Shown: positions 1 to 10,900 of the stretch, in pieces
Layout of the letters: each line of letters starts with the position of its first letter
Numbering within the stretch: the stretch's first letter is position 1
Source of the DNA: Sanderia malayensis
Lineage: Eukaryota; Cnidaria; Scyphozoa; Semaeostomeae; Pelagiidae
Length of the DNA stretch: 64,000 bases
Direction of reading: 5' to 3'
NCBI GenBank assembly: GCA_013076295.1
Contig: RQOL01000772.1
Coordinates: 3,253,087-3,317,086 of the forward strand
Position numbers and translations under genes: made by a program
Notes under the pieces: model-generated
What the model saw: only the letters and a program-made list of their open reading frames with translations
What the model was told of the DNA's origin: nothing
Database searches by the model: none

Positions 1-2508
1 GGCAACTTCGTGTTGGACATCAATTGAAAAGTCCATTGTCGGTGGCTCATTCTGCAACTTGGCATCCAACCTTGAACGAGACAGGGATACACGTTTTTAT
101 TTTATAAGAAACCTAGCTCAAGCCCTACTTGTAAAAGTTTCTTAAATTTTCTATTGTTTTCTATTGTTAAGGAAAACAATAGAACAAAGAAATCTATTGT
201 AATTTAGCACAAATTCTACTAGTAAGTTTCTTATAAAGTGGTTTCTTATAAAAAAACGTGTAGTAAAGTATAGTAGAGTATAGTAGATATTAGAGTATAC
301 TATAAGGGAGGAAAAACAGGGGTAGAAAATACAGAAGAGGGGAGGGTAAGGGTAAAATACAGTGAAACAACTCTTTGCGGAAGACACTTTTAGAACTAGT
401 CTCATATAAGTACCACTAGCCTATCACCTATCTGACTAAGTATCACTTATATGAGGCTAGTTCTAAAGCTGGCATTTACAAAAACATTACTGTTGAGAAA
501 GAATCAATAGTATTTTAGGGTAGAATAGCTTGGGTAGGGTAATGGGAAATCTTACCAGCGACACAGTGAAGCAGACATGGCCCAGCCTGCTGCAAAATCA
601 GGGAATGAGAAAACAGAAACATCTTGAAAGAATGCGAAATGGTGAATGATTGCTGGCTCTGTATCCGTCAGGGCATGCCCAAGAAATACCTCCTACAAAG
701 AAACATTGACCTGCTGTCTTAATATTGCATAAATCAGCATCGGGTTAATTGGAAGACCGAATAATAAACATCAATCCAATGGTGCTGATATTATTGAAAT
801 GATGTCTATTCAAAAAAATTTTAAGTAGAGGCTCAAACAAATAAACATTTGAGAATTATTTGGGGGCTAAAGCCCCCCTAGCGTGCATTATGACAAAACA
901 TCCTCATATAATAAACTAAGATTCTCTGTAACATCAACACAAAATGATAATCGCCTGCACAGTTTATTTTTGTGGTGGTTTGTTAAATGAGGACTCAACT
1001 TTACATGTTAAACACCAATTGTGTTACCTTGTTAGATGGGTAGTGGCTGAGTACTTGAAACAATTGAACCAAATTAACTTCTGTTGACTCTTCGCAGAAG
1101 AAAACCCACTTTTTATTGCTAAGATATTCCATATTCAATCTAAAAAACAAAAATTATTCATACAATCACTCCAAAATCAACTTTATCTTGGTTGTCTTGC
1201 ATTAATTAGGCTGAATGACTCACTTGTTAATTATAGGAAGAATTGTCCATGAACCATAGGGTGCCCAACTCTCATGTGTCATAAGAACATGTAATGAACC
1301 CTGTGTTGAATGAAGCATAACTTCTGTCAGTTGAGTTCAATAAATAGAGCAAATCATATACAGAGTTTTGCAAAATATCAATTAACACAAAAAGAGTAAA
1401 ATAGTGGAAATTTCATATAACAAGCCTTGAGAAGCAAAAAATAATTGGTTTTATCAACTATGTTCATCAAACAAACAAAGAATTGGTTTCATAATGCTCA
1501 GAGAAGCAGTGAATTTAGTTTGGTACCCTAGGAAGCTCCATAAAAACAGGCTGGTTTCATCTATAATTGATTTCTCATTTCTAGATCCCAATGCAGCATA
1601 GCTCGGTATTCAAGAGCATTGATTGGTACAGAGAGAATAATATTCACGGAATCAAGATATGCCAGGAGAAAAGATAATTATGAGATAAAGCAGAATAAAA
1701 ATTTTCTAAATTAAGAGAAAGTCATTAACATAATATTCTTATATGCAGCATATGTGCAGCGAATATGTAGTGCACATCCAACACATACCTGCATTTTATT
1801 TATTTATTTATTTTATTTACTAATTCCTACGATTTCAAAATTGTGTTACCTGCTGTTTTATTTTCATAACTTATTTGAGCCAGTTTAGTTTTGTTATAGA
1901 TTACTAAGGTAGGGATTGTTATCGTTAAGTTTAAAATTTGTGTTCCATCAGGGTACAAGAGATATACAGCTCTGAATTACCTGAGCATCACTAATTTCAT
2001 GAGCTTGTCTCAATAGGTGTGCCTTCAATTCATTGGCCTTTTCTCTGTGATATTTGTTGTGCTGACTTCGAATTACAATCAGAACATTTGAAATATCTGG
2101 ATGATGTAAAGATACAACACAAAACAAAAGATTAGCTGCAACATCTTAAACAATGTTAATATTTCCTCAAATTTAACGGGGCATATTATACCTACCAAGT
2201 TTATCAATTTCATTATTATTAGTATTGTTTATCTGGAAGAAAAAGTAAGTGATTAGTTCCCTTTCAATGTTAAAATCTATAAAGGGAATAAACAATAACA
2301 GTATACTTTCATTGCATTGCGTGTCCTGTTGGCATTAACGTGGAATATAATATGACTGCGAGCAACATAGGTGCCTATCAAAATCGACTTTTTGGTCTCA
2401 CTCAAGGACAAGTGCTCTAAAATCTATATACCTTAGCTGAAAAAGCAAACTCAAAAGCCTCCAAATTTTGAGCTATATTCTCATCAAATGAGCAGACCAC
2501 ATGGCAGA
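1..2508 (-). CDS. Unidentified gene, partial (five exons, 3' part off the left edge)
   Basis: Exons on the minus strand, in order of transcription, are 2508-2432, 2232-2196, 2096-1981, 692-556 and 70-1. Each has an AG acceptor and a GT donor, and all join in one open frame (phases 0, 1, 0, 2), giving about 145 residues. The exon chain is what supports coding, because each exon alone is short. Readable parts include [20 protein letters not shown], a basic helical stretch [20 protein letters not shown] and [20 protein letters not shown] do not recognise the family. The first exon seen needs one upstream base to complete a codon, so at least one 5' exon is missing. A short ATG exon with a GTAAGT donor at 6427-6416 is a possible but unproven start, and its phase does not fit directly. 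The 1.3-kb intron 693-1980 holds nothing I can name. A MITE sits 20 bp upstream of the 70-1 exon. Confidence 0.62.
90..260. mobile_element. TA-flanked MITE, family 1 (171 bp)
   Basis: The ends are inverted repeats (CACGTTTTTATTTTATAAG on the left, CTTATAAAAAAACGTG on the right) flanked on both sides by TA, the usual target of Tc1/mariner-type elements. The inside carries CTATTGTTTTCTATTG and its complement. The same sequence recurs at 6731-6904 and in both arms of the foldback element at 17385-19391. It has no coding capacity. Confidence 0.75.
388..467. repeat. Short palindrome
   Basis: TTTAGAACTAGTCTCATATA at the left is answered by the near-perfect complement ending in CTAGTTCTAAA at the right, around a ~33-bp centre. 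It lies in the last intron of the left-edge gene. It may be a tiny hairpin transposon, but I cannot define a target duplication. Confidence 0.55.
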
Positions 2509-2802
2509 CTAAAAATAAACAAACGATAGCAATGTATTGACGATAATCTATCTATCTTCCTTTTATTTTCACAAAAGACATCATGGATACTCAGTGCATC
2601 AATCTAATCCACTATGTAATCTCAAAAAACATATCACAAATACCTTCAAAAATGAGAGAAATATACACAAATGTTTCTTTTATCTTCATGTCTTCCTCAA
2701 ATTCAAAAAATCTAACAGACAAAGTGATAAGCAAGTTCAAGCCATTCTCAATGCTCCTGCGTGATAGCTGGTACTGCGCATAAACGCCCCAACCTCAAAA
2801 GG

Positions 2803-3812
2803 CACGTCACATATGCTCCTGCGCAGTGCCTTTATATATGCTACTGCGCATCCTGGCCACCTTTCTCCTCCGCATGACGTAACCCTAACTCTAACTCTTA
2901 CCCTAACCCTAAGCCTAACCCTAAGGCCAATGTATCAACCACCTCACGTCACATATGCTCCTGTGCAGTGCCTACATATATGCTACTGCGCCTGCTGACC
3001 ACCTTTCTCCTCCGCATGACGTAACCCTAACTCGAACTCTTACCCTAACCCTAAGCCTAACCCTAAGGCCGATGCATCAACCAGGCTCACGTCACATATG
3101 CTCCTGCGCAGTGCCTTTATATATGCTACTGCGCATCCTGACCACCTATCTCCTCCGCATGACGTAACCCTAACCCTAACTCTTACCCTAACCCTAGGAC
3201 TAACCCTAAGGCCGATGCATCAACCAGCGTCACGTCACATATGCTCCTGCGCAATGCCTACATATATGCTACTGCGCATGCTGACCACCTTTCTCCTCCG
3301 CATGACGTAACCCTAACCCTAACTCTTACCCTAACCCTAAGCCTAACCCTAAGGCCAATGTATCAACCAGCCACGTCACATATGCTCCTGCGCAGTGTCT
3401 ACATATATGCTACTGCGCAGCCACCTTTCTCCTCCGCATGACGTAACCCTAACCCTAACTCTTACCCTAAGCCTAGCCTAACCCTAAGGCCAATGCATCA
3501 ACCAGCGTCACGTCACATATGCTCCTGCGCAGTACCTATATATATGCCACTGCGCATGCTGACCACCTTTCTCCTCCGCATGACGTAACCCTAACCCTAA
3601 CACTTACCCTAACCCTAAGCCTAGCCTAACTCTAAGGCCAATGCATCAACCAGCGTCACGTCACATATGCTCCTGCGCAGTACCTATATATATGCTACTG
3701 CGCATGCTGACCACCTTTCTCCTCCGCATGACGTAACCCTAACCCTAAGCCTTACCCTAAGGCCAATGTATCAACCAGCGTCACGTCACATATGCTCCTG
3801 CCCAGTTGTCAA
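2803..3812. repeat. ~143-bp satellite with telomere-like CCCTAA runs (about 7.5 copies)
   Basis: The motif ATGCTCCTGC starts at 2813, 2955, 3098, 3241, 3382, 3519, 3667 and 3792, giving a period near 142 bp with length variants. Each unit has a CTGCGCAG...CTACTGCGCA inverted pair, a CACGTCAC box, a GCATGACGTAAC box and a run of CCCTAACCCTAA-type repeats with CTTA/AGGC variants. Short open frames here are by-products of the repeat. It lies just upstream of the first exon seen of the minus-strand left gene. Confidence 0.9.
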
Positions 3813-4329
3813 TCTAGCGCAGTGCTGATACACACACCCCTTTAGGACATTTGAATTACAAATTGATCAAAACACAAAATATATGGTCAGATCAGGTTTT
3901 GAACCAGTGGTCTCGAGCTTTGTTTGCGGGAAAGTTACCGGTGGTCCACAGCAGCCCTTCTTAACAGTAGAGAATAGCATAACGTCCAAGGAATATCAAC
4001 GCACCAGACACATAGTCTTGCTACACCCAATGATATTTGTCATCTACAGTTATGTCTTACATACATACGCACGTCATGCCACATTTGAAATTAGCAAGCA
4101 GAGCATGTCATTTGGCTATGGAATTAAAATGTGCGCCTGACATACGACAGAACCGGCTAACATCTGGCCACTTGAACAACTTTACTTCTCGGTAAAAGTT
4201 TCATACAACGAGAAACCGCCAACGCAGGTCTCCAAGGTGAGCAGCCTCTGGATTGGCTTAATGATGGAATCTTAACGTGATGCAGGAGATGCTAATTAGT
4301 AGATTTCGACCTTTTACAATCCAAATTCA
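3813..4329. other. Spacer without identified features
   Basis: Non-repetitive AT-rich DNA between two satellites. I see no supported exon on either strand. Confidence 0.5.
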
Positions 4330-5525
4330 AATGTAAGTTGTCCCAAGCGTTCGGTAAGGGTTTCAAGGAGGTTTTCTAAGGGTTTCAAGTAGGTCGATAT
4401 CCGATGCTTCTAGAAGAAAATAACTTTTAAACCAAGTGCTCTTCAGAGCTGAATTTTGTTCCAGCGTGATCAGAATGACCCAAATAATGGGATTCGACTG
4501 TTTGCAATCCATATTTCGTGGAAATCTGTCCCTAGCGTTCCAAAACACTGGAAACGACGTCTTCTAAGGGGTTCAAGCACAACGGTAACTTTTGAACCAA
4601 TTGTCCTAAAAGACTTAAATTTGTTCCAATGTGATGAGAATGACCAAAATAGTGGGATTCGATTACTTGGAATCCTTATTTTGTGGAAATCTGTCCCTAG
4701 CGTTCCAAAACACTGGAAACGACGTCTTCTGAGGGGTTCAAGCAAAACGGTAGCTTTTGAACAAATTGTCCTAGAAGACTGAAATTTGTTCCAGCATGAT
4801 CAGAATGACCGAAATAGTGGGATTCGACTATTTGCAATCCATATTTCATCAAAATCTGCCCCCAGCATTCGAAAACACTCAGAAGGAGGTTTTCTAAGGG
4901 TTGAAGGCAGGTTGATACCGGCGTTTTTAGAACAACGATAACTTTTGAACCAATTGTCGTAGAAAACTGAATTTTGTTCCAACGTAATCAAAATTACCGA
5001 AATAGTGGGATTCGATTATTTGCAATCCATATTTCGTGAAAATCTGTCCCTAGCGTTCCAAAACACTGGAAACGACGTCTTCAAAGGGGTTCAAGCACAA
5101 CGGTAACTTTTGAACCAATTGTCCTAGAAAACTAAAATTTGTTCCAACGTGATTAGAATGACCGAAATAGTGGGATGTGACTATTTGCAATCCATATTTC
5201 ATCAAAGTCTGCCACCAGCATTCGAAAACACTCAGAAGGAGGTTTTCTAAGGGTTGAAGGCAGGTTGATAACGGCGTCTTTAGAACAACGATAACTTTGG
5301 AACCAATTGTCCTAGAAAGCTGAAATTTGATTCAACGTGATGAGAATGACCCAAATAATGGGATTCGACTGTTTGCAATCCATATTTCGTGGAAATCTGT
5401 CCCTAGCGTTCCAAAACACTGGAAACGACGTCTTCTGAGGGGTTTCAAGCACAACGGTAACTTTTGAACCAATTGTCCTAAAGAGCTGAAACTTTTTTGA
5501 GAGTGATTAGAATTAACTAAATAAT
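4330..5525. repeat. ~165-190-bp tandem repeat (about 7 copies)
   Basis: Units contain GTGATNAGAATGACC, a block reading GGGATTCGACTRTTTGCAATC, then CCCTAGCGTTCCAAAACACTG or the variant CCCAGCATTCGAAAACACTC, and end near AACTTTTGAACCAATTGTCC. Starts fall near 4462, 4622, 4788, 4976, 5140, 5330 and 5490. Two unit subtypes interleave: a shorter one with GGAAACGACGTCTTC and a longer one with AAGGAGGTTTTCTAAGG. Open frames across it on both strands are repeat artefacts. Confidence 0.85.
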
Positions 5526-5529
5526 TGGT

Positions 5530-6730
5530 TTCGATAGTATGCAACTCTCTGTATAGCATTACATATTGTGTGCCTCGAGTAATCTGCATAGGTCATCGTA
5601 CACCCATTACACTGGATCCCTATGTTTTTGCTTTTTTTTGCTTCATTCACCAACATGGATTTATCACATTTGGGGTGAGTTTTTTGGGAAATTTATTTTT
5701 TCCGAATGCGGAAAAAAGTAGAGTTCGGAGACTTCAAATCCACAACTTCAAAAAAAACGCAACGGAGTATTTTCAAAGATTCTCTGCGAAGTCTGCGAAG
5801 TCTTCTTGCTCTGGAGACGGAAGAGATTGGAAACTGCGAAGTTTCGGATTTTGCTTAGAATTGGCCAAAAGAACGCGCTTTCCATCTTTCCAAAGTCTCG
5901 AGAAAAGGTTCCCAAAAGAACGAACCCTTGAGCATCAAAAGCCGGAACTCGGGAACAAGTTTGTGTTCCTCCATTCTCAGAGCAGGATTTTAAAATATGC
6001 TGTTGTCTTCTTCTATTCAAACATTTTCTTCAATATCTAGACCAATATAAGGGCACCTGTGTCATAAATGGTGGCCCCCTGGTTTTCTAGATTATTTTGG
6101 TATGGCATGAAACTATAAAACTTACAATACAAATGAAGTTACAAATGATTGTCCCCAGAACGAAGGGAAATATATGACTTTTTGAAGCAGCCATGAATGA
6201 TTAGAACGATTTTTAGCGACTTTCATATGAAAACATTTATCAAAACAGAAATGCATTTCAACTGGCTCAGGAAAAGCACTTTGTGTTGCGTTTTGCGTGA
6301 AGATGTTATTGTTTTGGTTTTGTTTATTTACGAAGTATTTTCTTTTGCCTTAACGTAGCAATTTATTTATTGATAGCAGGACTTGCACAAGTAATGTTTC
6401 GAAAACAACACTTACCTTTTCAACCATTTGACTTCACGAGTTCTGCATCTTCAGCCCGAGAAATATGAAAAGTCCTCCTTGCCGTGTAAACATTTCAACA
6501 ATTTTCGCAATAAGTTTGCTGCTTTAATTTGGATACATTTATTTTCATCGCTTCACAAACATGTTTTTCCAATAAAAATCAATTTATCGTCTGAACTTCT
6601 CCACTGTATTTGGCTTATTTTCAATAATCAGTGCCACAGGTGTCCCTCAGATTGACACTGACGCAAGTGGATTTTTAGTTCGTATAAAATATCCCTCCAA
6701 CCAAGCTTGCAAAAGAGACTGGCATCCCTA
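5530..6730. other. Intergenic, no supported gene
   Basis: A 171-codon open frame begins at 5525 on the plus strand, but it starts inside the satellite and shows no domain or splice context, so I do not call it. On the minus strand, ATGGTTGAAAAG followed by GTAAGT at 6427-6416 could be a first exon of the left-edge gene. Confidence 0.4.
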
Positions 6731-6904
6731 CAGATCATTTTTTTCATAAGAAACCACTTTATAAGAAATTTACTAGTGGAATTTGTGCTAAATTACAATG
6801 GATCCTTTTGTTCTATTGTTTTCTTTAACAATAGAAAACAATAGAAAGTTTAGAAAACTCTTACTAGTAGGGTTTGAGTTAAGTTTCTTATCAAATAAAA
6901 TACG
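6731..6904. mobile_element. TA-flanked MITE, family 1, inverted diverged copy
   Basis: It has the same core as 90-260 in the opposite orientation (TTTGTTCTATTGTTTTC, then AACAATAGAAAACAATAG). The ends include CATAAGAAACCAC and GTTTCTTATC and are flanked by TA at 6729-6730 and 6905-6906. Confidence 0.65.
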
Positions 6905-6915
6905 TATAAATCGAT

Positions 6916-7019
6916 ATGGATAAAACTAACCTCGATTTTTTATACTTAATATATGAAAAATAAAAAAATTGAGGTAAAATTTTTCAGATATATAAAAAAT
7001 CGAGGCTAGTTTTATCCAT
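6916..7019. repeat. ~100-bp palindromic element
   Basis: ATGGATAAAACTAACCTCG at the left and CGAGGCTAGTTTTATCCAT at the right are inverted copies, extending inward through the AT-rich TTTTTTATA. It is probably a minimal hairpin MITE in the same cluster. Confidence 0.6.
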
Positions 7020-7128
7020 GTGTCGTGTCAATACATATGTATAACAATGTATTTATTCAGCAATATTTCTTCTTTTAGCAGATTCTGCTAAAATTCTTAT
7101 TGACTCCCGAGTGTTATATCCTAAACTA

Positions 7129-7765
7129 CATTTCATTTTGCTCGATTGCCATTCATTTTTAACACTCACACGCTAACTAAATTACACTTTTTTTTTTAAT
7201 AAGCAACTAGACTTTGGTCCAGCACTGAAAGTTGCTTAAAATTTTGGATATTTTAGCCCTCAAAGTTGCTTAAAAGTTGCTCACAATTTTTTGTACCTAT
7301 AACAGCCTCTCCTGTCCCCAGGGTACCACCCCTAAGTTTGTGGGTCAAAATCATCAACTGTAACGCCTACAACATAAGACTTAAGAGACAGTAAGTGTAA
7401 ACATGTTAGTCAAGAACTTCAACAGCACAGTGAACATTCGTGCCCAGTTTTAGCATTCTAAAATAAATTATGTTTGAATTCTTAGTTGCTAACAGTAATT
7501 CAATTGAGCCCTCGAGTTGCTTAATGTTAGGGTCAATCCAGCCCTAGTTGCTTATTGAGCGGTTGCTTATTAAAAAAAAAGTGTAATATATTAAATTAAA
7601 TAATTTTGGGAGCTTTCACCTCACATCTGAGGTCTCCTCAGCCAACAGGTTAGGAGAGGAGACCTCAGATGTGAGGTGAAAGCTCCCAAAATTATTTAAT
7701 TTAATATATTAATTTAGTTAGCGTTTGAGTGTTAAAAATGAATGGCAATCGAGCAAAATGAAATG
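7129..7765. mobile_element. Hairpin MITE interrupted by a second MITE
   Basis: The terminal arms CATTTCATTTTGCTCGATTG and CAATCGAGCAAAATGAAATG are inverted, and the symmetry continues through CTCACATCTGAGGTCTCCT to a short loop near 7650. TA flanks it at 7127-7128 and 7766-7767. The left arm is split by the 399-bp element at 7185-7583. Removing that element and one TA restores complementarity with the right arm, so the original element was about 236 bp. Confidence 0.85.
7185..7583. mobile_element. TA-target MITE, family 3 (399 bp), nested
   Basis: The ends CACTTTTTTTTTTAATAAGC and GCTTATTAAAAAAAAAGTG are inverted repeats, with TA on both sides (7183-7184 and 7584-7585). Inner subrepeats read AGTTGCTTAA. 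The element at 19969-20372 has the same end design (CACTCATTTT...TATAAGCAAC) and nearly the same length. It has no open frame of note. Confidence 0.85.
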
Positions 7766-7971
7766 TAATGTATTTATTGTTTTTGAAATAACAATGTGAC
7801 AGGAGAGTGAGATTCGAGCAAAACACAGGGACGCAATGTAATGAGTCTAATCTTGGAAGTTCTTTCTAGTTTCTTTCCTTGCTCTGCTTTGGCCCATGTC
7901 CTTACAGAAAATGACGTTTTACAAGAAGATGTTTTGAATTTTTGGATGTTATTAGAGTTTATCTGTGTGAC

Positions 7972-10900
7972 ATGGAGCTTGCTGACGCACCAATCGGACA
8001 ATATAGATCTCATGACCCACCAAAAAACTTTGCTTTGAGGTAGGTTTGTTGTGATGTTTTCTTTCTCCTACGCCTACCCCGCCCACCAAGCCCAACTTAG
8101 TATACCGTATTTTGTTTTCAACTATTGGTATGTACCAAATCTACACTAATTTCCAATATTTCATTATTAGGCTGCTGGTTTTGCAAGGAGAATCTAATAT
8201 TATATTTTTGAATCTGTAATTTATTTCTTGTGTTTGTAGAGTTAAATTTTGGAAGGTGAAGTCAGGAAGTATTGTCCCAGCAGTGAGGCATCAATCTTCC
8301 ACTGAAGTTGGCAGAGATGCACTTGAAATGAATGAAAGAACTGGTATGTTATTTCAATGCCTTAGACAATCCTTCAAAAGAGGAAGAAATTTGTTTACAC
8401 TGTGAGAGGCTAAGTTATTAGGGGTCAAAATTAATTTTTAATGCAATGCATAACCTTGTGGACCAAGGTGAAATGGGAAAACATTTTAAAATGCTAGATG
8501 CATATACAATTTAACATTTAACTGGGCCCCATTTTATGTGCAGTAAAAACCCGCATATAAAAACCAGTAGATCAAGAACCTTCCAGGCTGATATTTCTAC
8601 TCAGAATTGTGGAAAAGACAATATGCTGTTGTATTTGAACAATAGGCTGGGTGCAAAGTTCACAGGTTTTATACATGGGTGCTTGCTGTATGCGTGATTA
8701 TATTTTGCATTTAAATAGATCAGAAACAAGTAGAAGAAGTAATTATCCACTGGCAAGAGAAGTTATTCAACGAGGTAAGGAGCTTGATATTTCCATCTCA
8801 TTGCTCTGGTTCTTAATCTTCACTAACAACCTCAGATTATGTAACTGTACAGCAAAATTTTTACATTGTCTGAAGAAGAATTTTTAAGAAAATGTTGCAT
8901 CTATACATGATACTGAGCAGGACTGATAGTCTGTATAATGCTCAGATAAATAATAATAATAATTATTATTATTATTAATATTAATAATAATAATGATAAT
9001 TGATAAATGAAAAGTGCTAAAATGCCACTGATCAATGATTGGATTTCAATTGTTGCATTGCATATTTCAGAGAGAAGTTGAGTTTTATGAAAATAAAATC
9101 AATTGTGTTTCTGCTGTTGATCAAAAGTACCATGAAGATGTCATCAGATCGAGGTGAGTCACTTGCAAAACTCTTTTTACCAAAACACATTTCTAAACAC
9201 TCTGACAAATTTCTTTTCCCCTCAGTTTCTTGAGGATTTACCCACGTCTGAATTGTCAATGGAAAATTAATCGTTTTTGCATTGTGTTCTGGTTATCATT
9301 TCTCTGATCTGCATTCCAATATAAATGCATATATTTTTGGATTTTTTTCAAGTGATCGCAAGAATGACCGGGTATTCACGTATATTGATGCAGACAGACA
9401 AGTCTTCAATGAGGTGTTTAATAAATATCTCATTTTCTTTATCTCCATTACTTCAAAACAACCAGCCTCAAGATTTGTAAACATTCTCAGTTTCATTCAT
9501 CCACTGTTTTGATCTATGCGGCAACAAGGGAAACAATGGTATCTATGATGTAATAAATTCTTCTCTTCATTCAGGCTTCAAGCCTGATGACCACAAGTCC
9601 AGATGAGAAGTCAAACAGATTAGTTGAACAGTTGTTGCAACTGAATCACAAAAGTGTCGGGCAGAGGTGTGAATCTAAATGTTTTCCAGTAGTTTTCCCA
9701 ATTTCACAATAAACCCTTTATATAGTGATGTTCTTTGCATAATGAACCAAACATCTTGTTCCTTAAGCTGTTTCATCTCAAAAGTGTTGGGCAGTGGTGT
9801 GAGTCTAAAGGCTTTCCAGTAGTTTTTCACAATAAACCCTTTATATAGTGATGTTCTTTGTATAATGAACCAAACATCTTGTTCCTTAAGCTGTTTCATG
9901 TTTCATACTATACCATAGAAGCTCTATTTGTCTCTTTTAATCCCCTTTCATCAATAAGCCCCCCTTTGGATCCTCGGAAATTAAATAAGCCCCCTCATAG
10001 GTTTTAACAAAGCTTTTACAGTAAATTAGCCCTCAGGTCAACAACCCCATTATAACAGAGTTTTTCATTATGTTAATCACATGTTTACAAGTTCTTTTAT
10101 GCAAGGTCTTTATTTTTGTCATCTTCTTGACATGCATGGCTTTATTGATGCTTAAGCTGAAAAAACATATAACACCTTCCATTATTTGATTGATAGGAAT
10201 TTTGCAATGGGCACAGATCACCGAATGCGACTTGTGGAAGAAGTTCCAGCAAAATCAACCTTAGATAGACATGTTATAACCACACCAAGTAAAACAATGC
10301 TGATCATGGCTGATCTGAGTCCAGAAAACAGGTTTTCAGTGCTTTTTGTTAAGTTTTTTAACAGTGCTGTTTGTTTTAAACAAAAAACAGAGCACTTTGC
10401 AAGTTTTGCAGAATATGTCTGAAGATCTTTGCTGCTTTTTTGTGTTTTTTTTTAAATTGCTGGATTTCCTTAATAGATGTGGCACAAGAGAGGATGAAGC
10501 CTTACTTTGTGTTTTAAAGGTAAGAGTGTTTTTAATGCAATCAGTAACTTGATTTCTTTCATGTCAATAATAAAAGAAATTTGCAGCCAGGGGCAGTTTT
10601 GTCCTTTGCGCCAGATCTGGCAAAAATATGTGGACCAATGGCATGAATTTGCTGAAAAGAATGTAACATTATAAAACTGTAATTTTGTAATTCAGTTTTT
10701 CGTGTATTGGGCCACTTTGTTGGTATAACTGAGTGTAGTATGCATGCTCTCTCTATGACATAATATTGGCACATATTTTACCTGTTCTTTCTTATATCAT
10801 TTTAAGATTGATGCCAACGGACAAATTGTTATCAAACCGGATTTGACAAAAGACATGCCATATAGAATCCCGGCAGCTCATCATGCAGAAGGTTGTTTAA

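Noticed and set aside
2537..3441. Several 60-75-codon frames with TLTLTLSLTL
   Set aside because: They read through the CCCTAA-type blocks of the satellite and repeat with its period.
5525..6040. 171-codon plus-strand frame
   Set aside because: It starts inside the satellite, with mixed composition and no domain or exon context.
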